DNA from: an uncultured Flavobacteriaceae bacterium
Lineage (GTDB): Bacteria > Bacteroidota > Bacteroidia > Flavobacteriales > Flavobacteriaceae
Reading direction: 5' to 3'
DNA: 64,000 bases
NCBI GenBank assembly: GCA_947500435.1
Contig: CANMRV010000009.1
Location: 1-64,000 of the forward strand
The position numbers were made by a program, and so were the translations under genes. Of the stretch, positions 8,128 through 16,197 are shown piece by piece. The stretch's first letter is position 1, and every line of letters begins with the position of its first letter. The notes below the pieces were generated by a model. The model had not been told where the DNA came from. It saw only the letters and a list, made by a program, of their open reading frames with translations, and searched no databases.

Positions 8128-8847
8128 TCACTCCTTCACAAATACCATACAATGTTGCCAGGGGAGATTATCAATATTTTTTTCCAATATTAGTCCAGCT
8201 GCTTTCATTTCTTTGACGGCTTGATCTTCGGTCATTTTGTGAAGTTTTTTGATAGGAACGTTTTCGTCTTCGCCGCGGTATTCGATAAGAAAGAGTTTGC
8301 CTTCTTTCCGTAATGCTTTTTTTATAGAAGCAATAATTTCTATGGGATAGCTAAGTTCATGGTATACATCGACAATAAGGATTTTATCGACGGAGTTTTC
8401 GGGAAGATTGACACTTTTTTCACTTCCTTTTAAGATTTCAATATTCTTGACTCCCCCTTTTTCTTTTTTACTTCGGAGTTCTGCCAACATTTCGTCTTGA
8501 ATATCTACGGCATATACAATTCCAGTTTTAGCTTTGGGCGCCATTTTAAATACATGATATCCCGAACCAGCTCCGATATCTGCAATCGTATCACCGGATT
8601 GAATATCCAGATTTTGTAGTAAAGTAGTCGTGTTTTCTTCTTTTTCACGTTCAGGACGTTCTAGCCAACGCATTCCCTGAAAGCCCATTACATGGGCAAT
8701 TTCGCGTCCCATATACCATTTCCCTATCCCGTTTTGATCTCCGGATTTGTAAGTGTAAGCATCGGCTATATCAATTTCCTGACCTTTGCACTGAAAGAAA
8801 GAAAGTGATACTGTTATTAAAAGAGTTATGTAAATGGATTTTTGCAT
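8128..8847 (-). CDS. Class I SAM methyltransferase with lipoprotein signal
   Basis: 239 residues. The N terminus is a lipoprotein signal ending FFQCKG (Cys20). Residues ~75-215 are a Rossmann methyltransferase core: IADIGAGSGYH (88-98) is the SAM-binding motif I, AVDIQ the acidic end of strand 2, and VDVYHELSYPIEIIASIKKALRKEGKLFLIE covers motifs II-III. An exported SAM-dependent enzyme is puzzling because SAM is not known to be available outside the cytoplasm. A paralogue at 35385-36041 also has a signal peptide. The gene lies 21 bases downstream of a sorbosone-dehydrogenase-like gene on the same strand, suggesting an operon. Substrate unknown. Confidence 0.75.
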   Translation of the reverse strand: MQKSIYITLLITVSLSFFQCKGQEIDIADAYTYKSGDQNGIGKWYMGREIAHVMGFQGMRWLERPEREKEENTTTLLQNLDIQSGDTIADIGAGSGYHVFKMAPKAKTGIVYAVDIQDEMLAELRSKKEKGGVKNIEILKGSEKSVNLPENSVDKILIVDVYHELSYPIEIIASIKKALRKEGKLFLIEYRGEDENVPIKKLHKMTEDQAVKEMKAAGLILEKNIDNLPWQHCMVFVKE

Positions 8848-8868
8848 AAGACCTACGGAATGCGCTTT

Positions 8869-10071
8869 TTAGTTACTTGCTAACTGACCTCCTGTATAGG
8901 TAACCCGATAAATAGCATCCCCAAAGTCATCGGAAATTAATAAAGAACCATCTTCTAAAAATAAAAGGTCAACAGGTCTGCCAAATCGTTCTTGCTCGGC
9001 CTCATCAAGCCATCCCTCTAAAAAAGTATCATAGGCAACGGACTTTCCATTTTCCAATTTCACCAAAGAGATTTTATACCCGACTTTTTTAGAACGGTTC
9101 CAAGAGCCATGCTCCGCGATGAAAGCATACTGTTTGTATTTTTCGGGAAACATATCACCCGTATAAAATTTGACTCCCAAAGGAGCAACATGTGCACCCA
9201 TAGCTTGAACAGGCGCTACAAAATCTTCACAGGGGCGTTGATCTCCGAATTCAGGATCTTTCACAATGCCTCCATGACAATAAGGATATCCGAAATGTTG
9301 TCCTGCCTCGGTTACTCGGTTCAATTCACAAGGTGGTATATCGTCACCTAACATATCTCTTCCATTATCCGTGAAGTACATCTCTTTGCTTTCTGGGTGC
9401 CAGGTAAAACCAACTGTATTCCGGACTCCATGGGCATAAATTTCGCGATTACTACCATCTGGGTCCATTCGGGTAATACTAGCAAAACGCTTGTCCGATA
9501 CCGTGGAATCACAAATATTACAGGGTGCACCAACCGGAACGTATAGTTTATCATCCGGTCCGAAAGCTATATATTTCCATCCATGGTGAAATTCCGTAGG
9601 GTAATCATCATATACAACTTCAGGTTTTGGAACGCCGCCTAAATGCGCTTCGATATTGTCATAACGCAGCAATCGCCCAACTTCCGCAACATATAGTGCT
9701 CCTTTCCTAATGGCAATTCCATTAGGTGCTTGCAAGCCTGTATCCAAAACAATAACATTGTCCGCTCTAAAATCTTTGTCGCGATCTTGTATTGCATATA
9801 CTTTTCCTTCGTTTCGAGTTCCCACAAATAGGGTTCCATCATCGCCCATGGCCATTGAACGTGCACCGTCAATACTATCAGCATAAACCTCGATTTTAAA
9901 CCCTTCAGGAAGTTTTAGTTTTTCAATCGGAAGTGCCGATGCGGATTCTTCATATTGTACCAATGGTTCGGGTTCGGCTTCTTGGTTCTTCTCTCCCTCC
10001 TTGCATGAAGAGAATGTTATGAAAAGTAACAGTAGCATTAAATTTAGAATAGAATAAAGCGAAGTTTTCAT
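8869..10071 (-). CDS. PQQ-dependent sugar (sorbosone-type) dehydrogenase lipoprotein
   Basis: 400 residues, lipoprotein signal ending FSSCKE (Cys23). The body is a six-bladed beta-propeller of the glucose/sorbosone dehydrogenase family: LPEGFKIEVYADSIDGARSM at the start, APNGIAIRKGALYVAEVGRL, YIAFGPDDKLYVPVGAPCN, EIYAHGVRNTVGFTWHPESKEMYFTDNGRD and closing RPVDLLFLEDGSLLISDDFGDAIYRVTY. Known relatives oxidise aldoses or related sugars at PQQ in the periplasm, and many Bacteroidota members have unproven substrates. It is the first gene of a probable two-gene unit with the exported methyltransferase. Four Cys around GAPCNICD and HGG-EDF suggest disulfides or a heme-free structural role. Confidence 0.8.
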   Translation of the reverse strand: MKTSLYSILNLMLLLLFITFSSCKEGEKNQEAEPEPLVQYEESASALPIEKLKLPEGFKIEVYADSIDGARSMAMGDDGTLFVGTRNEGKVYAIQDRDKDFRADNVIVLDTGLQAPNGIAIRKGALYVAEVGRLLRYDNIEAHLGGVPKPEVVYDDYPTEFHHGWKYIAFGPDDKLYVPVGAPCNICDSTVSDKRFASITRMDPDGSNREIYAHGVRNTVGFTWHPESKEMYFTDNGRDMLGDDIPPCELNRVTEAGQHFGYPYCHGGIVKDPEFGDQRPCEDFVAPVQAMGAHVAPLGVKFYTGDMFPEKYKQYAFIAEHGSWNRSKKVGYKISLVKLENGKSVAYDTFLEGWLDEAEQERFGRPVDLLFLEDGSLLISDDFGDAIYRVTYTGGQLASN

Positions 10072-10181
10072 AAATGTTTGTTATTAGTATGCTTACCACC
10101 CAAAAATAGCATCTTCTGGCCAATTAGCAACGGTATTGACGATAAATCCCTTGCGGTAAAATTCGTTTTACGTTAGAAGCC

Positions 10182-10210
10182 TTGGCAATTGCATTTTATT
10201 CCTATTTTAG
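10182..10210 (+). promoter_or_regulatory. Candidate promoter of the exported TIM-barrel gene
   Basis: TTG at 10182-10184 and TATTTTAG at 10203-10210 are 18 bases apart, close to the Bacteroidota pattern of a -33 TTTG/TTG and a -7 TAnnTTTG box (one mismatch in the latter). The start codon follows 13 bases later. Based on pattern only. Confidence 0.35.
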
Positions 10211-10222
10211 CAGGGAACTAGT

Positions 10223-11104
10223 ATGATGATAATGAAAAAAGCAATCCAAAGAGTATTTCAGGCTACATTAATTCTGACGTTTATAGCAACGCATAACATT
10301 TCCGCACAAAATCAAATGGGAGGTTTGGCTCTTTACACGGTGCGTGATGATATGGGAACTAATGCTAAAGCAACACTGCAGGCCGTTGCCGAAACAGGAT
10401 ATAAAAATATTGAAGCTGCGGGATACAAGGGTGGCATGTACTACGGAATGTCTCCGAAAGACTTTAAATCCTATGTAAAACAGTTAAACTTAAAACCGGT
10501 CAGTACACACCAGTCTGATGTTACCTTAGAGAACATGAATACGATGTTCGCTGATGCCAAAGCCGCCGGATTCAAATACTTTGTAGTGCCTATTCCACCG
10601 ATGGGATGGTTCAACTATGATAATGCAACAGCAACTATGAGTATGAGTTGCACTGTTGAAGAGCTTGCTAAAACCCTAGATGTTATGGGGGAACAGGCAC
10701 GCAAAGCCGGACTCAAACTCCTATATCACAATCATGATTTTGAGTTTAAGAAAGATGCAAATGGAGTAATACCAATCGATTATCTTCTGGAAAATTGTAA
10801 TCCCAAATACGTGAATTTTCAAATGGACTTATTTTGGGTTACCAAAGCTGGTGCTGACCCCCTAGCCTATTTTAAAAAGTACCCAAAACGCTTTAAAATG
10901 TGGCATGTAAAAGATATGGATGATCAAGGTCGTTTTGCTCCTGTTGGGAAGGGAACTATCAATTTTGCCAAAATCCTGAAGCAAAAGAAGTTATCTGGGA
11001 TGAAGTTCTATATGGTAGAACAAGACATGACCTTTGACGGTATGAAGCCCCTTGACGCGATTAAAATAAGCCACGCGGGAATTAAGAAGATTGGATTTAA
11101 ATAG
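10223..11104 (+). CDS. Exported sugar phosphate isomerase/epimerase-like TIM barrel
   Basis: 293 residues. The start is MMIMKK, so either the first Met or the Met at residue 4 could be used, followed by a Sec signal peptide ending near ISAQ. The rest is an AP-endonuclease-2/xylose-isomerase-like barrel: YTVRDDMGTNAKATLQAVAETGYKNIEAAG at the start, and metal-ligand segments YHNHDFEF, MDLFWVTKAGADP and WHVKDMDDQGRF. Periplasmic relatives in Bacteroidota are linked with 3-keto-glycoside lysis or epimerisation, so a sugar phosphate is an unlikely substrate. It is closely related to the Tat-exported barrel at 14401-15312. It stands alone, converging on the cyclase gene. Confidence 0.8.
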   Translation: MMIMKKAIQRVFQATLILTFIATHNISAQNQMGGLALYTVRDDMGTNAKATLQAVAETGYKNIEAAGYKGGMYYGMSPKDFKSYVKQLNLKPVSTHQSDVTLENMNTMFADAKAAGFKYFVVPIPPMGWFNYDNATATMSMSCTVEELAKTLDVMGEQARKAGLKLLYHNHDFEFKKDANGVIPIDYLLENCNPKYVNFQMDLFWVTKAGADPLAYFKKYPKRFKMWHVKDMDDQGRFAPVGKGTINFAKILKQKKLSGMKFYMVEQDMTFDGMKPLDAIKISHAGIKKIGFK

Positions 11105-11129
11105 GTTTTCGAGCAAGTAACTTTCTAAA

Positions 11130-12950
11130 CTACTTTGCACCATTGACGAAATACATTGGCATCATTCCCCGGTTTTTAACGTAAATTTCACCTCTATGCT
11201 CACAATTAAAATGATTCTGGACTAATTCATAGGTGTTTTCAGAAATATTAATGCGTCCGACTTCTGACATTGTTTCCATTCTAGATGCCACATTCACGGT
11301 ATCTCCCCAGATATCATAAGCGAATTTTTTAGTGCCTACCACCCCGGCAACTACAGGACCGGTATTAATTCCAATTCGAACATCAAAATTGATGTCATTT
11401 TCACCCTCGCGTTCTTTTGTTACAGCAACAAATTCTGCAATTTCAAATGCTGCATGCACCATTTTAAGAGCATGGTCTTCTGTAGGGAAGGGCAGTCCAC
11501 CAGCACACATATAGGCATCCCCAACAGTTTTAATTTTCTCCAATCCGTGCTTTTCAATTATTTCATCGAATTTGGAAAAATAGTAATCTACGCTTTCCAC
11601 CAATTCTTCAGGGGGCAAATTTTCGGCATAGGTAGTAAAACCCTTAAAATCGGTAAATAAAACGGTAACGGAATCGAATTTTTTAGCTTTTACTTTACCA
11701 TTTTCTTTAAGTTCTAAGGCCGTTTCTTCAGGAAGAATATTGAGCAACAACGAATCTGAACGATCTCTTTCATTGGCAATTATGGTATTGGTGCGCTTGA
11801 TAAAGTTATTTCTTCGATACAGTCCGAAAGCAAGTAGCCCGATGAGAAAAAGGGCAACTGCAATCGAAATTGAGATAATCTGCTGTGTTCTTTTTTGTTC
11901 ATTCAAGAGGTCGACTTCAGATTGTTTTTGCGCCATTTCAAGGTTGGCCATTTGTTGCACTGAACTTATGTTTCTTACGCTATCCTTATATGTAATATGA
12001 TTTCTATAATATTTTAGAGCTTCCGAAGCATTTCCCATTTGTTCATGCAATTCTGATAACTGAAGATCTGCATCACTTATTTGGTCTTTAAGTCCGTATC
12101 GTTTTGCGAGTTCTAGGCTTTTTTCTGCGTAGCTGAATGCGGATTTCAAATCTTTTCGTTCCGCATAAATGTCGGACATGTAAGTCAAGTAAACACAGAT
12201 TGGATAATAGTCCCCAAGCTCGGTGAGCAGTTCTATAGCTTGTGTTATATTTTTTTCTGCGGAGATATTATCACCTTTTTGTGCATAAGCAAGTCCCGTG
12301 TTACCTAGATTATAGGCTATACCAGTTTGGTTGCCAAGTGCTTTAAATATTGCCCCAGATTGTTTAAATAGGATTAGGGCAGAATCCGGCTTAGAAAAAT
12401 TCAGGTTATACTCGTCTCCTAAATTTTCCAAAGCCGAAGCATAATTAATAGAATCGCCTTCCTCCTTTAAAATTGTTATGGCCTTCTTATAGTAAAGAAT
12501 AGTATTGTTGCGATTACCCATTATGGAATAAACATCCGCAATGGTAATGTATAATTGACCTAATTTGCGATTTTGATTTTCTTCCGACGCGATTTTTACA
12601 CCGTTGAAGTAACTTTGTAAAGCGACGCTTACATCTCCTTTTAAACGTAGCGCATTCCCTTTTTGTAAATAGGCGTCAATCACGTAATCAATAGAATCCA
12701 ATTCTTGCGCACGTGCCAATAGTTGTTCGCTAAAATATAATGCCTTATCTGGGTTTGGATGTTGATATGCCAGTTTTTCTAGAGTCCATAGCTCTCCATT
12801 CTTGGAAAAATTTCCTGAATTATATTCGATTTCTAAACTGTCAGCGAACTGTTTATCTTGACCGAAACAATTAAAGCAAATACAAAAAAGACCCACTAGC
12901 GCACGAATCTTCTTTACATTACTTTCTATAAATATTAAATGATTCTTCAT
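11130..12950 (-). CDS. TPR-membrane adenylate cyclase (class III)
   Basis: 606 residues: an N-terminal signal or anchor (~12-30), TPR helices (~55-320), a coiled-coil run into a transmembrane helix (~345-370, IISISIAVALFLIGLLAFGL), then a class III nucleotidyl cyclase domain (~420-600). Metal ligands are the Asp of LFTDFKGFT and the Asp of KTVGDAYM. The base-selecting residues are Lys (KIKTVGDAYM) and Asp (FAYDIWGDTVNVASRM), the adenine-type pair; guanylate cyclases have Glu and Cys there. Asn and Arg in NVASRM are the transition-state residues. So it should make cAMP at the inner membrane, sensing something through periplasmic TPRs. The gene may be co-transcribed with the small exported protein 25 bases upstream. 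Confidence 0.88.
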   Translation of the reverse strand: MKNHLIFIESNVKKIRALVGLFCICFNCFGQDKQFADSLEIEYNSGNFSKNGELWTLEKLAYQHPNPDKALYFSEQLLARAQELDSIDYVIDAYLQKGNALRLKGDVSVALQSYFNGVKIASEENQNRKLGQLYITIADVYSIMGNRNNTILYYKKAITILKEEGDSINYASALENLGDEYNLNFSKPDSALILFKQSGAIFKALGNQTGIAYNLGNTGLAYAQKGDNISAEKNITQAIELLTELGDYYPICVYLTYMSDIYAERKDLKSAFSYAEKSLELAKRYGLKDQISDADLQLSELHEQMGNASEALKYYRNHITYKDSVRNISSVQQMANLEMAQKQSEVDLLNEQKRTQQIISISIAVALFLIGLLAFGLYRRNNFIKRTNTIIANERDRSDSLLLNILPEETALELKENGKVKAKKFDSVTVLFTDFKGFTTYAENLPPEELVESVDYYFSKFDEIIEKHGLEKIKTVGDAYMCAGGLPFPTEDHALKMVHAAFEIAEFVAVTKEREGENDINFDVRIGINTGPVVAGVVGTKKFAYDIWGDTVNVASRMETMSEVGRINISENTYELVQNHFNCEHRGEIYVKNRGMMPMYFVNGAK

Positions 12951-12975
12951 AGCGGTAAAATGAAGCTACCCCTAG

Positions 12976-13440
12976 TTATCGTCCTATTTTAATCTTAGGA
13001 TCAATTCGGAACATACCATTTCGCTTTCTTCCATTATTCAGTACCGTAAAAGAAATTGCATACTTATCTTCGTCTCCCTCATCTCCATTTTCCACAACTG
13101 CAGTAACCGTTTGTCCATCACCTCTAATAACATTTTGTGAGAATACATTTTTACCACCTTCATGGTTGATTGAAATAATATTTACAACATCAGTATCTGG
13201 CGCATTAGATGAGACCCCTTCCCAAATAATGGTGTCACCTACGTTTGCTTCAATAGTAAAGTCCTCATTAGAAATATCTGGATCTTGTCCAAAGTCACAA
13301 GATTCACTAGCATTGGGTTTCCGTACTTCCTCAGTATTTACATTGAGCGTGATAGTGTGAGTTTGCTGTGCTAAAAGAGTGGAGCTTGCGAACAGCATGA
13401 TAGATGCTATAAATAGCATCGAAGAAACGGTGGTTTTCAT
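12976..13440 (-). CDS. Small exported beta-rich protein
   Basis: 154 residues with a clean Sec signal peptide (cleavage after LLAQ, ~25). The mature part is short, acidic and beta-rich: THTITLNVNTEEV, a DFTIEANVGDTIIWEGVS segment, then SINHEGGKNVFSQNVI and KYAISFTVLNNGRKRNGMFRIDPKIKI. The strand order, with a VGDTIIWEG turn, is reminiscent of cupredoxin-like folds, but there is no Cys/His/Met copper site. Its position 25 bases upstream of the adenylate cyclase gene on the same strand suggests it could be a partner of the cyclase's periplasmic domain. No function can be assigned. Confidence 0.6.
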   Translation of the reverse strand: MKTTVSSMLFIASIMLFASSTLLAQQTHTITLNVNTEEVRKPNASESCDFGQDPDISNEDFTIEANVGDTIIWEGVSSNAPDTDVVNIISINHEGGKNVFSQNVIRGDGQTVTAVVENGDEGDEDKYAISFTVLNNGRKRNGMFRIDPKIKIGR

Positions 13441-13678
13441 AAAGTTAGTTTTAGTTTGTTTTGTTAATACGTCTGGTTACATCACAGCTTAAAAAACTGA
13501 TTGATGTGTAAATTTAATTTGTTATTCTGGGGGAATAATTGGTATGTGGGGAAAGTATCTCGGTGATGAATTTAGTCAAAAAAAACCATATAGATTAAAA
13601 AACAAAACTATTTGTCCGAAGTATTCTTTTTTCAATTCGAATAACCAAAAGTTGTTATCAGGAGATATTTAGCAGTCA

Positions 13679-13731
13679 TTTTAAGAAGTAGTAAACCTTC
13701 TTAAAAGTGTCAAGCATATTTATTATCTTTC
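13679..13731 (+). promoter_or_regulatory. Inverted repeat and -7 box upstream of the PycTM gene
   Basis: TTTTAAGAAG (13679-13688) and CTTCTTAAAA (13697-13706) form a perfect 10-base inverted repeat with an 8-base spacer. No T-run follows on either strand, so it is not a terminator. TATCTTTC (13724-13731), one mismatch from TAnnTTTG, follows 17 bases later, placing the palindrome over the -33 region as expected for an operator. The ATG is 51 bases further on. The rest of the 342-base gap between the divergent genes shows nothing I recognise. Confidence 0.45.
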
Positions 13732-13782
13732 CCAATAGCGAGCCAGAAAAAATTGTTCCCCCACACTACTAAACCAATAACA

Positions 13783-14376
13783 ATGGAACATGCAAATGAA
13801 GCAACAAAATCAGAAAAGCCAACCAGCTTTCAAAAGGAAGAACATTCGAATTCGGGATCGCATCGCGAAGAGCTAGTAGATCATTATTGGGGAAGCGTTA
13901 ATTACGTAGCCGGACAAATAAAATCTTCTGAGATTAAAGCAGGATTAATCCTCTCTTTCTATGGAATTCTGTTCAATTTCATCTACAACAGCATCGATTT
14001 AGTTCTTGAAAAAGCTTCTGATTACTTTTTCTTGTATATTCTGATAGGATTTTGGATTATTTCAACCCTCGCTTCAGTGTTCTTCAGTATTCGTTGTTTT
14101 ATGCCCAGAATTGAAGCCAAATATGAAAAGAACATGTTCTTTTTTGGGGATGTAATTTCGAAATTTGGCGATATAAAGGCGTTTTCAAAAAGCTTTTATA
14201 AGGTAAGTCTAGATGAAAAAGAATTATTTGATCAATTAGGTCAGCAAATCTTTGTGAACTCCAAAATAGCCGCTGCAAAGTTCAAAAATGTCAATCGGTC
14301 AATTTTATTACTTGCAATAGGGTTGATACTACTTTTTGTTATAGCTATTTGCTACACTTTTCTCAGCCTGGGCTAA
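13783..14376 (+). CDS. PycTM-family (Pycsar effector-like) membrane protein
   Basis: 197 residues from the ATG at 13783 (a TTG 30 bases upstream is less likely). A hydrophilic N terminus of ~45 residues precedes two hydrophobic helices (GLILSFYGILFNFIY and FLYILIGFWIISTLASVFFSI) and a third at the C terminus (SILLLAIGLILLFVIAICYTFL). Between them lie MPRIEAKYEKNMFFFGDV and QQIFVNSKIAAAKFKNVNRS. This layout and the FFFGD and QIxVNSKIA-KFKN words match DUF5706/PycTM, the membrane effector of pyrimidine-cyclase (Pycsar) anti-phage systems, which is thought to damage the membrane when cCMP or cUMP binds. No pyrimidine cyclase lies next to it. The nearest cyclase is adenine-type and on the other strand. 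Confidence 0.72.
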   Translation: MEHANEATKSEKPTSFQKEEHSNSGSHREELVDHYWGSVNYVAGQIKSSEIKAGLILSFYGILFNFIYNSIDLVLEKASDYFFLYILIGFWIISTLASVFFSIRCFMPRIEAKYEKNMFFFGDVISKFGDIKAFSKSFYKVSLDEKELFDQLGQQIFVNSKIAAAKFKNVNRSILLLAIGLILLFVIAICYTFLSLG

Positions 14377-14400
14377 GGAGTTGAAAAGCAACAAACTCTT

Positions 14401-15312
14401 TTAAAGGAATTTTTGCAGATACTTTTTAAAATAGACGGCACTGTCTGTAATACTTTGCATCGAGTTGCTCGCATAGTTCCCACCCTGTTCTAGATAGTAA
14501 TATTGCAAGGCATCGGTGTCAATATCTGATAACATTTCAATATAATCTATAGAACCATTGCCCAGTTCGGTGTAGTCCCGGGTAACTTTGTCCATATCCT
14601 TGATATGCCACATCACATAACGCCCCGGGTGTTCTGTTATCAATTGTTTTGGACTCTTTTTTGAAGAATGTTCTACCCAATACATATCCATTTGCAGTTT
14701 GACCAACTCAGGGTCTGTATCGTATAAAATCACGTCGTAACCTTTTTCACCGTGATGGTCCGTAAATTCAAAATCGTGGTTGTGGTAAGCAAAACCCAAT
14801 CCACCTTTATTTACTATCTCACCCATTTTGTTTAGCTTTTCAGACAATTGCTTAAAACCATCCATATTTCTATATTCAGGTGCTAACCAAGGCCAGGTAA
14901 TATATTTCGCTCCTATCACATGTGAACCCTCAATGCATTGCTCTAGATAGCCTTGAAGTTCCTCAAAAGGTTTCATAAAATAGCTTGAAAAATCATAATG
15001 ACCGCTAGTTACTGTAAAGTCCAAATCGTCGATTACACTTTTAAACTCCTTGGCCTTCATGCCATAATAAGTGCTATTTTCCCCATCATATCCAAATAAT
15101 TCTGAATCTTCATAACCCAAAGCGCGAACTTTTTTTAAAGTGTCAATAGGGTCTTTCGCCATGGCATCGCGAATGGTGAAAAGTTGCAATCCCATTTTAA
15201 ACTTCGGTTTATTTTCCATGGAAAAGCTGGATATTGGTAACATCGCTGCAGACAGCAACAAGCCAGATTGCTTTACAAAATTTCTTCGGTTATTGGTTGT
15301 TGGATTGCTCAT
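14401..15312 (-). CDS. Tat-exported sugar isomerase/epimerase-like TIM barrel
   Basis: 303 residues. The N terminus NNRRNFVKQSGLLLSAAMLP is a twin-arginine signal, so the barrel is exported folded, probably with its metal bound. Segments LQLFTIRDAMAKDPIDTLKKVRALGYEDSE, AYHNHDFEF, QMDMYWVEHSSKKSP and MWHIKDMD are the barrel and its metal ligands. They align closely with the Sec-exported paralogue at 10223-11104. Such exported barrels in Bacteroidota act on oxidised glycosides and are often annotated as sugar phosphate isomerases for want of better. It converges on the PycTM gene and is divergent from the PhyH operon. Confidence 0.82.
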   Translation of the reverse strand: MSNPTTNNRRNFVKQSGLLLSAAMLPISSFSMENKPKFKMGLQLFTIRDAMAKDPIDTLKKVRALGYEDSELFGYDGENSTYYGMKAKEFKSVIDDLDFTVTSGHYDFSSYFMKPFEELQGYLEQCIEGSHVIGAKYITWPWLAPEYRNMDGFKQLSEKLNKMGEIVNKGGLGFAYHNHDFEFTDHHGEKGYDVILYDTDPELVKLQMDMYWVEHSSKKSPKQLITEHPGRYVMWHIKDMDKVTRDYTELGNGSIDYIEMLSDIDTDALQYYYLEQGGNYASNSMQSITDSAVYFKKYLQKFL

Positions 15313-15433
15313 CTGGACTATGTTGGATTAATTTCTTTTCTAAATCAAATATAACTTTAATTCTCTCATATTCCTTTTTGATAATTAAATCCAACTAATT
15401 CGTAAATTGTAGTAAATATTTTAAACAGTTGAA

Positions 15434-16174
15434 ATGCTTAGTGAAAAGGAAATTGAAGCTTTAGATCGAGATGGATATCTTCCTCTTGGTCAACTGTTAT
15501 CAAACTCTGAAGTGCTTTTAGTTAATAAACGCATTGATGAATTGATTGCATCGGAGGGTGAAAATGCTGGGTCAGAATTATTTGATTCCAAATACATTCG
15601 TCACCCTAAAGAAGCGGGTGCTGACCGTTTAGCGGATTTGGTGAATAAGGGTTCAATTTTTGATATTTTTTACACCCATCCGAAAGTCCTTGCCGCAATT
15701 GAAACGGTTTTAGGTAATCAATTCAAGCTTTCGTCATTAAACTATAGAGCTGCAAAACCGGGCCAGGGACTTCAAAACTTGCATGTAGATTATGGAAATG
15801 CCGTTCCAGATGGGGGCTTTAAAGTCTGTAATACCGTTTGGCTGTTAGATGATTTTACCAAAAACAATGGAGCTACTCGAATTGTACCGGGCACACATAA
15901 ATCAAAACAACTACCCCAAGATGTAATTGAAGATACGAGTCTTCCACATCCTGATGAGATTTTGATTCAAGCTCCTGCGGGATCGGTATTTATTTTCAAT
16001 TCCCATGTTTGGCATGGTGGAACTACCAATGAAACGGAAAAGTATCGAAGAAGCATCCATAGTTATTTTTGTACTCCAGACCAGCCTCAGCAATTGGATC
16101 AAAGTAAGTATATTACGAAAGAGACCAAAAATCGAATCGGCATTGAGGCACAGCATATATTGGGTGTGCTCTAG
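15434..16174 (+). CDS. Phytanoyl-CoA dioxygenase (PhyH) family Fe(II)/2-oxoglutarate oxygenase
   Basis: 246 residues, no signal peptide. The HxD iron ligands are in NLHVDYGN and the distal His in FNSHVWHGGTTN, with the 2-oxoglutarate-binding Arg in KYRRSIHSYF. RIVPGTHKSKQLP between them is typical of PhyH proteins. N-terminal FxxDGYLPLGQLLSNSEV also fits. Known relatives hydroxylate acyl chains, ectoine, amino acids or sugars, or remove methyl groups oxidatively. It is the first gene of a five-gene plus-strand run that carries sugar-acid enzymes (gaps of 23, 19, 5 and 6 bases), so it may open an unusual sugar or sugar-acid substrate by hydroxylation or demethylation. Confidence 0.85.
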   Translation: MLSEKEIEALDRDGYLPLGQLLSNSEVLLVNKRIDELIASEGENAGSELFDSKYIRHPKEAGADRLADLVNKGSIFDIFYTHPKVLAAIETVLGNQFKLSSLNYRAAKPGQGLQNLHVDYGNAVPDGGFKVCNTVWLLDDFTKNNGATRIVPGTHKSKQLPQDVIEDTSLPHPDEILIQAPAGSVFIFNSHVWHGGTTNETEKYRRSIHSYFCTPDQPQQLDQSKYITKETKNRIGIEAQHILGVL

Positions 16175-16197
16175 TTGTAAATCTCTATATTTATAAG

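Noticed and set aside
11130..12950. The class III cyclase as the pyrimidine cyclase (PycC) of a Pycsar system
   Set aside because: Lys and Asp at the base-selecting positions point to ATP as substrate. It has TPR and membrane domains, sits on the opposite strand, and is separated from PycTM by another gene.
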